Source: Manis javanica
Taxonomy: Eukaryota > Chordata > Mammalia > Pholidota > Manidae
NCBI RefSeq assembly: GCF_040802235.1
Contig: NC_133174.1
Span: 106,707,647 to 106,771,646 of the forward strand
DNA: 64,000 nucleotides
Direction: 5' to 3'
Below are positions 32,381-41,272 of the stretch, piece by piece. Both the position numbers and the translations under genes were made by a program. The number at the start of each line of letters is the position of its first letter. Position 1 is the stretch's first letter. The notes under the pieces were generated by a model that made no database searches, was not told where the DNA came from, and saw nothing but the letters and a program-made list of their open reading frames with translations.

Positions 32381-34383
32381 TTTCCCTGAAAAGGGGGGGT
32401 GAAAGGATTTGTGGTACTATAAAAAGGATTTGTTGGATTGTTACGGCACTCTTTGGCCCAGTGCCGCCCCTTATGGCAGCGAGGGCAAATACCGGGGACT
32501 GACCCAACTCTAGGAGGAGGAGCTGAGGTAGGGCATTGGCGAGCGAAATGGCCTGGCTGTCCACATTTAAAGCAGTTACGCATAGGCGGTGCGCCCCTGG
32601 GGAAGGAAGGAGGATAAGAAGCCGGGGGAGTCTGAACAGCGGCACCTACAGCTAAAAGGGCTTGGACTTTGGATGTAAAAGGATCGACATCTCTACACAT
32701 TCTCAGCATTTCATCAAGAGTTTTGTCTCGAGTCTTACCGCGGAGGACGGCTCGACATGCCGAATTGGCGTTTTCATAGGCTAGCTGTTTTACAATCTTA
32801 TCATTGGCAGCTGCGGAACCAAGGGTCCTTTCGGCGGCCTCTAACAGTCTGCTAACAAATTCGCTATAGTCTTCTTGCGAGCTTTGAGTGATCTTAGTTA
32901 GAGGAGTGTTAGCAGTCCCGGAAGCAGGGAGTGATATCCAAGCGCCCAAAGCGGCATCTTTCACTTGAGATAAAAGACCAAGGGGAAGGCGCTGCTGTCT
33001 GGTTTCAGAGATATATCTGCCCTGTCCCGTAAGCTTATCAAACGTCCAGGACGCTGTTGGGGAATGAGGGTCTTTTACATTGGCAGCAGCGATGGTCTGA
33101 CAGCGGTCAGCAAAATCTGCCTTCCAAGTTAGAAACTGACCACGGGTAAGCACAGCCTGGACTATACGCAGCCATTCACCTGGGAGTAAATGTCCTCCTC
33201 GAGACAGCGAATCAAGAACAGAAAGGGTAAAAGGGGCATTGGGGCCATAAGCTTTAACGGCCGCGTTCAGCTCTTTTAAGCTTTTGAAATGGATTTTGTG
33301 AAATTCTCTAGGGCCATCGGCAGGCTCGGCCGGCTCTGGCTCAGCCTGCTCTTCCCCCTCACTTTCTAATTCCTGAGCAGCAGGGGCGTCTTCACCATCG
33401 CTTTCAAGATCGCCCTCTTCTGGGCTACGTGTTGTGGAGGTGGGGCCAGAGCGGGCGGAGGCCCGGGTAAGAACAGGAAAGAGCAGTTTTTTAGGTTTTG
33501 TGGCTGTAAGCGGTTTCTTAGAGAGGCTCCTTTGCGAAGATAATGAGGGACGAACTGGTTGGGAGACAACCAATTTTTGGAGATGGCAAGTTATTCTTTG
33601 TTCTACTATCTGTGCTATTAGGTCTTCAGTGCTGGTAGGGGGGCTAACAGGACCGGGAGCCGGAGGGGGTAGCGGAGGGGCCGACGGGGGCAAAAAGGCC
33701 GAGGCGCAAACATTGGGAGGCCGAATAGGGGGAGTGTAAGAAGGGGGGTTAAGCGACGGGGCGGCAAGGGGCCAATCTGGGTTGTGATACCTGGCCGCCT
33801 CGTCTTCTAGTTCGGCCGCGTCTCCCGGATCTAAAGGTTCGCTATTTTGGCTCTTAGTCACGACCGGAAAAACCTTTTGTGTATCGACAAAGTCCGAATC
33901 TCGAGGGAGAGGCGGATAAATGCAACATTTGGGAGGGGTATCATGGAGGGCACCGAGCAAAGATGGTGTCAGGCTAGGGAAGGGGGATTTAGCTGATTTT
34001 GGAGCAGGGGGATCACTCGAAAGAGACGATTTTGAGGCCGCCCGAGATAGGGGGCGGAGGCAATATTCTGCCACTGACAAGAGTTGACGTTTATCAGGGT
34101 CAGTATTTTCAACAATATCTCTGATAAGACTCCAATAGGAAAATACTGAAACAGGAACAGAGTCAGGGCCGTTTTTGATAAGATAATCATTTAAATCTCT
34201 ACCTACTTTCTGCCATTTTTTAGGATGAATTTCGGGGCCATTAACAATAAACCACGGACAGACTTCATCAACAAAAATAAAAAACTTTACCAAGTCTTTC
34301 TTTTTAACTCGAACTCCTCTCTCCCTAAGCGAACTTTTTAGGTCTCTTATGAAGACCGCTTCTTTACTTAATCTAGTTCCCAT
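32233..34383 (-). CDS. gag: Gag polyprotein, betaretroviral, open
   Basis: 716 residues from ATG at 34383. Gly2 and Ser6 fit N-terminal myristoylation of matrix. A late-domain motif PPSY lies at 213-216, and an acidic/proline-rich region runs to about 357. Capsid follows, with a major-homology-type segment around 498-521 (Q..ED..EFV.RLLEAAE). Nucleocapsid has two CCHC zinc knuckles, C604-C617 and C633-C646. Matrix resembles betaretroviruses (EVCPWF motif). Gag assembles the particle and packages RNA. The slippery heptamer for Pro lies inside its 3' end. No defect seen. Confidence 0.93.
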   Translation of the reverse strand: MGTRLSKEAVFIRDLKSSLRERGVRVKKKDLVKFFIFVDEVCPWFIVNGPEIHPKKWQKVGRDLNDYLIKNGPDSVPVSVFSYWSLIRDIVENTDPDKRQLLSVAEYCLRPLSRAASKSSLSSDPPAPKSAKSPFPSLTPSLLGALHDTPPKCCIYPPLPRDSDFVDTQKVFPVVTKSQNSEPLDPGDAAELEDEAARYHNPDWPLAAPSLNPPSYTPPIRPPNVCASAFLPPSAPPLPPPAPGPVSPPTSTEDLIAQIVEQRITCHLQKLVVSQPVRPSLSSQRSLSKKPLTATKPKKLLFPVLTRASARSGPTSTTRSPEEGDLESDGEDAPAAQELESEGEEQAEPEPAEPADGPREFHKIHFKSLKELNAAVKAYGPNAPFTLSVLDSLSRGGHLLPGEWLRIVQAVLTRGQFLTWKADFADRCQTIAAANVKDPHSPTASWTFDKLTGQGRYISETRQQRLPLGLLSQVKDAALGAWISLPASGTANTPLTKITQSSQEDYSEFVSRLLEAAERTLGSAAANDKIVKQLAYENANSACRAVLRGKTRDKTLDEMLRMCRDVDPFTSKVQALLAVGAAVQTPPASYPPSFPRGAPPMRNCFKCGQPGHFARQCPTSAPPPRVGSVPGICPRCHKGRHWAKECRNNPTNPFYSTTNPFTPPFQGNGLRGQPRAPQPIPFQPASGNSLAVALPPSIGPHPGVQDLTSVPPPQQY
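32380..32386 (-). other. gag-pro ribosomal frameshift site
   Basis: GGGAAAC on the minus strand, in frame as G GGA AAC within gag, is the canonical -1 slippery heptamer also used by type-D retroviruses. The pro frame is open immediately after the shift. Confidence 0.85.
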
Positions 34384-34400
34384 TTTCTTATAAGGCGGCC

Positions 34401-34414
34401 GGTACTCACCAGGG
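34401..34414 (-). promoter_or_regulatory. candidate major splice donor
   Basis: CCTGGTGAGTACC on the minus strand is a strong 5' splice site; the exon would end at 34410. It lies between the primer site and gag, where retroviruses place the donor for env messages. Confidence 0.7.
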
Positions 34415-34524
34415 ACGACGACCTCCGTGAGCGGCGAAAGGCGTCTCCTATTGTTTCATCAAGAAGGGGTCTGGCCAGACGATATCTTACTCGGGGGTCC
34501 GCCTGCGAAGGATCCGCGCCTCTG

Positions 34525-34542
34525 GCCCCACGTTGGGCGCCA
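34525..34542 (-). other. primer-binding site, tRNA-Lys1,2
   Basis: TGGCGCCCAACGTGGGGC on the minus strand starts two bases inside the 5' LTR and matches the complement of the 3' end of tRNA-Lys1,2 at all 18 positions. Type-D retroviruses use this primer. Confidence 0.9.
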
Positions 34543-34544
34543 CT

Positions 34545-34932
34545 TGTCCCGTCCAGCGGGACTTAGTTATTTGTGGGGACGAGGGGGATCCGACCTGAAA
34601 GAAAATGGGGGCGAGAGAAGAGCGAAGGCAAGACAGTATTCTGATCAAGCCTTCAAATTTTATTGTAAGACGGGGGTAGATATACACCAGTGTTCAGGGG
34701 CAGAGTGGGCCATAGGATACTTGTAGGCAGGGGATTGGCTGCATAGCAGGGGTGGCGCAGCGAGTTACATTCTGATTGGTATATGATAATGGGGAAGGAG
34801 GGGGAGAAGAGTATCTCTTGGCGCGCGCGGGCTTCCTTGTTGGCGCGCGCGGGCTCGTAGCTAATCTCCAAGAAGTGAAGCAGGAACCTCATGAACTGTG
34901 GCCATCTTGTTGTCTTTGTGTGGCTCCCAACA
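34545..34932 (-). mobile_element. 5' LTR of the intact provirus
   Basis: 388 bp. In sense: TGTTGGGAGCC start, two 16-bp GC-rich repeats (34840-34855 and 34818-34833), CCAAT boxes (34772-34779 and 34733-34738), a TGTATATC TATA-like box near 34678-34686, AATAAA at 34659-34664, and a CGGGACA end. This is the promoter for the provirus. GGGTAT follows at 34933-34938. Confidence 0.93.
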
Positions 34933-36552
34933 GGGTATAGAAAGTTTGTAGAAGAATTTAATATGGTCATGCTATATAAAATTAAAGCAAATGAGTCTCG
35001 GTGTCAAGTACACAGCAAAATCAGAATTTTGTTTTCAGTTAAAAAGGACAAAGTTTTCTTAACTGTTAGTCTGCTCTTAATATTGAAAGATTGCAATGGG
35101 TTCTCTAATTGTTTAATCAAAGCAGTTTCTCATGCTTAAAAGTCTCAGTGAGTTGTCAGAATATTTAAGAAAATGAGATCTTAATATTAAAAGGTCTAAA
35201 AGCTAAACTTTGCTAACAACTGTGTAACCTTCTTTATTTGCCTTTGAGATACTTTTTTGTCATTATAGTTAAATGGATAAGTATTGTTTCATGGCAACCT
35301 ATAATCCTATTTAAGCAAGTGCCAAAGAAACTTTCTTCTGACAACTTGCCAAAATCAAATTCAAAAAGGTACTTTTACCTCTATTTAACTCTAATATTTT
35401 CCAGAGAACCCCTAGAACATGTTAGAGGAACTTTTCTCATTGGAGAAAATATTTGGCTAATTTGGCTTATTTATCTGATACATATTTACCTAGAAAGCAC
35501 TGTCAAAAAGAATGATGCTAAACTTTGTTACTGAATGTTTTGTGTTACAGAAATATCCAAATTTCCTTATGACAACTATCTTACAGTAAGCTCTCATCAG
35601 ATCTTTAACCATTGTCATTTGTAAGTTTTTTGTCATCTATACTCACTGTTTATTACTCCTAAACTAGTAATCAGCAGAACAGGTATTAGTTACATAAGAT
35701 TAAGTAAACTAAGGAAGATGATTTTGTGGCTTTTTGTTTCAAATGTTGTTGAAAAGTGTTTTAAGCTTTTTCTCTTAAGCTGACAACAGCTTAGTAAATG
35801 ACTGCCTTTATAAGCAGAATTGAAACTTTATCTTTCTCTCTACCTGATCCCTCCAGAATTTAAAAACTCTCAGTAACTATTTTTATATTTCATGGCAGTA
35901 CATTAATTTGCACAAGTTCAATAAAAATCTGCTTTCCTTGTAAGAGGACCAATTAAAAACACTGGTTATATTACCAAGGCTTTGACTGGAATGTTATACC
36001 TGAGAGACATGTGTGTAAACTAAGATATGAACAGACAGCTTTAAGGAACTAAGACTGACTTTATAAAGCCAACAAAGCCCCTTAGAAGAATTGGCCTGGT
36101 ACCCTTGCTTACAGAGTTCCCAGCAGCCTTACCAGGTGAATAAAGAAGGTCACTTGCTGGCAAGTGCAGGAGCTTCAGGAATGTCTTGAGAACCTCAAGA
36201 AGAGAAGAATTCACCCAAATGTACAGGTACTGCAGGCACAACCTGATGGCAAGTCTGACTTGGTTTTCTGGCCTCAAGAAGCCTTTAAAAGTCCAATCTG
36301 AAATTCCTTATAAAAAGTTCCGGCAAAGCATATTTAAAAGAGCCTATGTAATCAATTGCTCTTCTTGCTGCACTTATGCAAATAATCAAGCCAACTGTTA
36401 TTTTCTTAATCTGGCTACTTCTAATAAAAATGAGGGTGATTTTAGAGAAAAGTATTGTTTCAATAATGCAGTCTTATGTATACTAAATCCAAATACTAGT
36501 CATTGAGATGTAAACTCGATCCAGAATTCCAGTCCCCCATAATGGCCTAGCA
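34933..36552 (+). mobile_element. AT-rich interior of the ERV-F-like provirus, right part
   Basis: Continuation of the outer provirus after the insertion. From about 35163 it matches 1-2040. A 106-codon frame (36186-36506) aligns with an 81-codon frame at 1705-1950, but the differences fall at all codon positions, so I do not call a protein. Confidence 0.65.
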
Positions 36553-36720
36553 ATGCCCCTACTGGGCCCCTTAATAACAGTTTGTAATTTACTCTTAGTT
36601 GCCCCTTGTGTCCTCAGGTTCCTCCAACAGCGGCTAACCCAGATGATCTGGGTCGCCACCAACCAGATGTTACTTCACCATTATGCACCTCTTCCCACTG
36701 AACCCCCTCCTTTGGCCTAA
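36553..36720 (+). pseudogene. env: env transmembrane and tail remnant of the ERV-F-like provirus
   Basis: A 55-codon frame ending in TAA reads a hydrophobic anchor (PLITVCNLLLVAPCVL) followed by a cytoplasmic tail with FLQQRLTQM and LLHHYAPLPTE. Its placement just before the purine-rich tract (about 36791-36805) and 3' LTR fits env. The rest of env is missing or unrecognisable. The tail is unlike that at 2441-2524. Confidence 0.65.
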
Positions 36721-36805
36721 TACCAGCCTCAAACCCCCACCACGCCCCTTGTCAGCCAGAAGTAGCCAGATCAAGTCGTCACCCATTATAACCAAAAGGC
36801 TGGAA

Positions 36806-37233
36806 TGTTAGGCTGGAGGAAGGAAAAACAAGGACATGCAAACAGAACAGAGAGATACCATAAAAGGAGAACAGAACAGACCCCAAGGTCTGTGCCTTAT
36901 TTGGAAAGGGGACAGCTCTTCCTGAATTCCATTCTTCTGATGTGCCAACTAAGACCCAGATGTCAGCCTCCTCCCTCTTGGAAGGAAAAAAAGTTTCTAG
37001 TTGTCTATTATATCACCTTTAGCCAACAGTACCTCTCCACGCCCCCTAAGATAGCTTGCCCACTCCTCCCCCTCCTAACCCCTTATAAGCCCCCACCTCC
37101 CTGACCGGGTGTGACTTCCCCAGCCTGTAATACCCAGACTGGGGAACGTCACCTGGGAATTGCGCTCAAATAAACTGCCTAGCCCTTTATTGCCTCTTGT
37201 TGCCTGCTTATTTTGGCTAGAATTTATCCTACA
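36806..37233 (+). mobile_element. 3' LTR of the ERV-F-like provirus
   Basis: Starts TGTTAGGCTGGAGG and ends TTATCCTACA, followed by ATCTT (37234-37238). It differs from the 5' LTR at about 21 positions by my count. Confidence 0.9.
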
Positions 37234-37240
37234 ATCTTGT

Positions 37241-37611
37241 TAAGCAACAAAATCTCAATCATGTAAATTTAAAGATCAAATTGGCTTTATTCAATGATTC
37301 ATGCATTAGGCAGCATCCCATTTGGGAAATAGAAAGGAGTTTGGGGGAGCTGTACCAAATGGAAGGCTTTTATAGGCAGAAGGGGGAAGGGAAAAGGAAA
37401 GAGTGGATTGCCTCATCTTTCTTTGGGGGATGGAAAGGCTCTACGTGGCAGAGTACCTCACTAGTGCTGACCAGGTAATTCCAGATTGTCTGGCTAAAGG
37501 TCAAATTCCTGGGAAAGGTTGAAATTGTAATTAGGTTAGGTATTAAGTCTTGGTCTGTTGATGTGGGGCTTAGGACAAGTGATTCCATTTTGGGACTCCT
37601 GTCTCATTTTG
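37241..37611 (-). mobile_element. old LTR-like repeat, copy 2
   Basis: Counterpart of 10505-10895, in the same orientation and with the same landmark blocks. It immediately follows the ERV-F-like target duplication, so that provirus appears to have landed at or beside this older repeat. Confidence 0.5.
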
Positions 37612-38553
37612 AACAGTCTGTATCCTTTATCATATCCTTTAATAAACTGGCAATGTAAGTGTTTCCTTAAGTTCTGTGAGCTGCTCTAGCAAATTAACAG
37701 AACCCAAGAGGGGGGTAGTGAGAACCTCCAGTATATAGCCAGTTGGTCAAAAGTACAGGTGACACCTGGGATGGCAACTGGCATCTGAACCATGTGTGTG
37801 TTGGAGGGGGGCAGCCTTGTTGGACTGAACCCTTAACCTGTGGGATCTGACACTCTCTCCAGGTAGATAGTGTCAAAACTGAGTTAAATTGTAGGCCATC
37901 CAGCTTGTATTACAGAGAATTGCCTGATGTGGAGAAAAACCTCCACACATTTGGTGACCAGAAGCAAAGTGTAAAGGAGACTCACAGGGAAGAAACATAG
38001 CAGGGAAGAAGTGGGTTTTCCCCTACATTGTGTGGGGAGAAAAAATAGCTTTCCCTCTACTCTTCTAAGTTCTTATCTCAGACAGCCTGTAATAAAAAGA
38101 CAGATTAACAGGAGAAAAACAAACAAAAGTATAATAATATGTATACTTCCTGTATACATGAGAAATACCCATGTATACAGGAAGTATTGTGCACCTCCCC
38201 AAAAGGGCCCAAGCCACCACCTTAAATGTCATTTCCAACTAAAGACAAAAGATGTTGGGGGTGGGAAACTAGTTATGGGAGGTTACCAGGAAAAGGGTAA
38301 GGTTGTTATGCAGATTTAAATAATTGCCTTCTGCATTGATAAGAGTTTCTGCAGATTTAGAGTCATCCTTCTTTTCCAAGTACAGAGAGGGGGACATCCT
38401 TACAAACAGAGATTTCACCTACAAATATAAATGTCTCTCACAAAAGGGTTACTACACTCAGCTTTCGGAGCTTCACCTATGTCTACTGTTTCTGAAAAAT
38501 AACCAGCTTAAAATAATCAATATGCCAAAGGGGCTGTAGAGAAAATGGAAATT
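37612..38553. other. unassigned, probably old LTR-derived, with a perfect hairpin
   Basis: AT-rich text of retroviral-LTR flavour that I cannot name. Contains the 18-bp inverted repeat at 38143-38187 listed separately. No gene. Confidence 0.4.
38143..38187. repeat. perfect 18-bp inverted repeat (hairpin)
   Basis: ATACTTCCTGTATACATG (38143-38160) and its exact reverse complement (38170-38187) are separated by nine bases. Confidence 0.9.
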
Positions 38554-39115
38554 GTATGACCAGGATTCTTGCCTGGCTTTAATATCACCCATTGAATATA
38601 CATAAAAGAGCCTGTTTGCATACCCACGGGCGGCAGGATGTTTATCAACAGGGCTGTCAGTCATGGTAGTGCCCGCCCAAGGGAGATGTGGCCAGGAAAC
38701 ACACAAGCGCCTGGTCATAATTGATCGGGGTCCACCAGTCACCTTAGGGACCCGACCAGAGAGTTCCTCCAGGTGCTAGGGGCAGGGAAGGAAGGGCAGT
38801 AGAGGGAGCAGTGGGCGCAGAGAAGCAGAGCTTAGGGGGTGGAGAGAAGCAAAAGAGAAAAGCCGGGGAGCCCCGTGCTACGCAGGAGTGAGCAGAGGTG
38901 CAGCCAGAGCCACAAGCACAGCCTCATGATGGAGAGCAGGAGGCAGCCCATGGGCTGCTTGTGGCTGTAGCTGGACCAGATATTGAGATAGGAGCAGATG
39001 GTAGTCTAGCGCTAGACCTACTGCTGTGAGAATAAACATAGTATGAGCCCCTTTTAACCCACAACTTTCTATTGTCTTTATTGGGTCTCAGCAAATTCAT
39101 AATGAACTTTCCCGG
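38554..39115 (+). mobile_element. candidate LTR relic
   Basis: Has a GAATAAACATAG polyadenylation-type signal near 39030 preceded by a GC-richer promoter-like stretch, which suggests an LTR. The ends are not defined and no duplication was found. Confidence 0.35.
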
Positions 39116-39485
39116 AGCAGGGAACCCCCTCCTCCCAGAGCAGCAGGGGCATGTTCTGGGATGGCATACTTTGCTTCCCTTCAACAGGAAGGAAAAAGCT
39201 GAGTTTTTCCTTTAAGCATTTAAACCAGCTCTGCCAACAAAAGGCTTGTTCCCAAGGAGGAATGGGGGAGGGGGGTGGCCAACTCTCCGAACTGAGTTAA
39301 GGGGAAAGGACAGGGTTCCAGTGCAGCCAGCAGGCAGCATGACACCTGGGCAAGGCCTAGGCTGGGGACTGCCCAGGCTGATGGAAGGGAGAAGACCAGG
39401 ACAACGATAGTGCTCAACTCTGCTAAAAGCATTTCAATTGACTCCATCAAGGAGCCTGCGCCCAGCCTGGTGGTTTGAGGTACTG
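39116..39485. other. intergenic, nothing recognised
   Basis: Flank of the solo LTR. No gene seen. Confidence 0.4.
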
Positions 39486-39489
39486 GTTG

Positions 39490-39852
39490 TGATAGGGAAG
39501 ATTTACAAGGACAGCAACCTAGCCCTGGTGGCTCCACTCTGTCTGACCCCTCCTCAACACAAACAACAACAAAAAACACTCCCTTGGTTTCCCCGCTCTG
39601 CGGAGCACCGGTTCCCAAGGTTCACTCCCTCCCCCCTTGCCTGCACGCTTGCTGTGCACATAGGAATGTTACAGATAAGGAAGCATAAAGATATAAATTG
39701 CTCCCTTTGCCTTTGTTCAGGGCTCAGACTTTTTGGGAGGGCCTGTGAGCCCTCCAGTGTGAAATAAAGCCTCAATACTCCAAGACCTCTGAGTGCTGCT
39801 TGGTTTTTCCGTTGGTGATCCAGTCCAGGCTTTTTCAGAATTTTCCGTAACA
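39490..39852 (+). mobile_element. solo LTR of the HERV-E-like family
   Basis: 363 bp from TGATAGGGAAGAT to TCCGTAACA, homologous to the LTRs at 11107 and 16998 but on the plus strand. TATAAA is at 39692-39697 and AATAAA at 39763-39768. Flanked by the GTTG duplication (39486-39489 and 39853-39856). Confidence 0.88.
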
Positions 39853-39856
39853 GTTG

Positions 39857-40469
39857 AAGGAAGGGAGTGACAAGAATAGAGGAGGTTGGTCCAGTTGCTA
39901 GAGAAGACAGCACATGCATCTGTCATTTGTGACTGAACTGAACAGAGAAATGTCACTTCCAGGTGTCCAGCCCAGACAGTTGGAGAGAAAGTAGAGGACC
40001 TGCTCAAGGGCTGCCTTGCTTCACTGATGAGAACAAGAGGAGAGTTGCCAGATGTGAGAAGTCTCTTGAATCAGCTGTCTTCAGGTGGCAGAATGGAGCC
40101 CCCACAGACTGGGCCTAGGTGGAGGTGGAGGAGAATGGTCAAGAAAGATTCCTTGTAGGTTCAAGTTGTGTTAAGTCTGATCAGAGTGATCATACTATTC
40201 CATCCCACAGTACCAACCAAGGGAGAAGGCAGCAGCTTATTCTGAAGGATTCCCAGGACAAGTTCATGTGGCCTGAGATAGCCTAGGCCTGGAAATCAGC
40301 CTTCAGAGACACTGTTTCTGCTGTTGCAGAAACCAAATTTCAACTTACAGGGGCCTGGCTGAGCAACTGAGGGGCTGTGGCTCCTCACTGCGGTAGGGCA
40401 GAGACATGGGACAGGCATCATGATTAATCTTTCCTGCCTATGCTGGAAAATGCCAAGATATAAACAGTA
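39857..40469. other. intergenic with an unnamed repeat piece
   Basis: 39857-40080 matches 21655-21840. No gene. The remainder is unassigned. Confidence 0.4.
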
Positions 40470-41272
40470 TAGTAAGAACAGGAGGAACTCCATCTTAAGG
40501 CTAAGATTCCATTTTAAAAATCAGGGAGTTGGGAGGTAAGAGTCCTAACATATTGTATGGTAATCAGACAATAACCTACCCTATCTGAAGGCAGGGCAAG
40601 TAGTCCTAAATGATATGTCCCCACTGCTTGAGGGTAACCACTATCTTGCAGAAGAACAGAATCAAGAAATTCCTTGTGTCAAGTTTATCTTACAGAATAT
40701 CTAGAGGACTGATTATGGATGATGACATAATGTCTCTCTCTGGAGATAGACATCGTGAGACCACATGTCAAGCCGATGGCCCCCCATCCCCCAGTCCTTT
40801 GCCCCATTCTTGAAAGCCTTAAAAGACAGAATCCTAAGCCCTTAAGTGCACCTCTCTCTGAGGTTTCCTGCCCTCACTGCAAGACTGGAGGAGCGGAGGA
40901 AGGGACGGGTCTCACTGGAGGAACCCGACTCGAGCCAAACAAGGAACAGAACGGCGAATGTCACTCAAATGATTCAACGGAAGGTCCCTATCCGCAGGTC
41001 CCACCTAGAACATGCATCGCAGTACTCTCTCCCCAGCAACCCAGCATGACCAATCATCGGTGATCACAACACCCACACTGGCCAGTTAGTTATGTCCAGG
41101 ATACCCTCAGAGCTCTCCCAGCACCCCTGATAAGCCTGTCACCCCTCCTGCTGGGGGCGACTTCCCTGGCCCATGGATACATGGACCAGTGAACCTTGCC
41201 TGGGATTGCACTAATAAATTTTTTTTGGCTCCTTTTTTGCCGCTTGCCTGGTCTGGTTTCATTTACCTTACA
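40470..41272 (+). mobile_element. solo LTR-like element
   Basis: About 800 bp starting near TAGTAAGAACAGG and ending TTACCTTACA, with AATAAA at 41213-41218. Short frames in it are not protein-like. No convincing duplication is seen, so the ends are tentative. Confidence 0.55.

Larger units (their letters stand above)
26098..34932 (-). mobile_element. intact betaretrovirus-like provirus (type-D organisation), nested
   Basis: An 8,835-bp provirus on the minus strand with LTRs of 388 bp that I read base by base and found identical. The duplication is GGGTAT on both sides (26092-26097 and 34933-34938); six bases is usual for betaretrovirus-type integration. In sense the order is 5' LTR, tRNA-Lys1,2 primer site, splice donor, gag, pro, pol, splice acceptor, env, polypurine tract, 3' LTR. 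All four frames are open from end to end. Identical LTRs and open frames mean a very young insertion or a recent conversion event. Whether it is expressed or polymorphic cannot be seen here. Confidence 0.95.
23818..37233 (+). mobile_element. ERV-F-like provirus (outer), interrupted by the younger provirus
   Basis: LTRs at 23818-24244 and 36806-37233 lie in the same orientation, with a 5-bp ATCTT duplication (23813-23817 and 37234-37238). The interior is 24245-26097 plus 34933-36805 once the nested 8.8-kb provirus is set aside. It holds a tRNA-Phe-like primer site, a gag remnant, a long AT-rich non-coding part and an env tail. By eye the LTRs differ at about 21 of 427 positions (roughly 5 percent). 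Pol is not recognisable, so the element was already defective. Confidence 0.85.
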
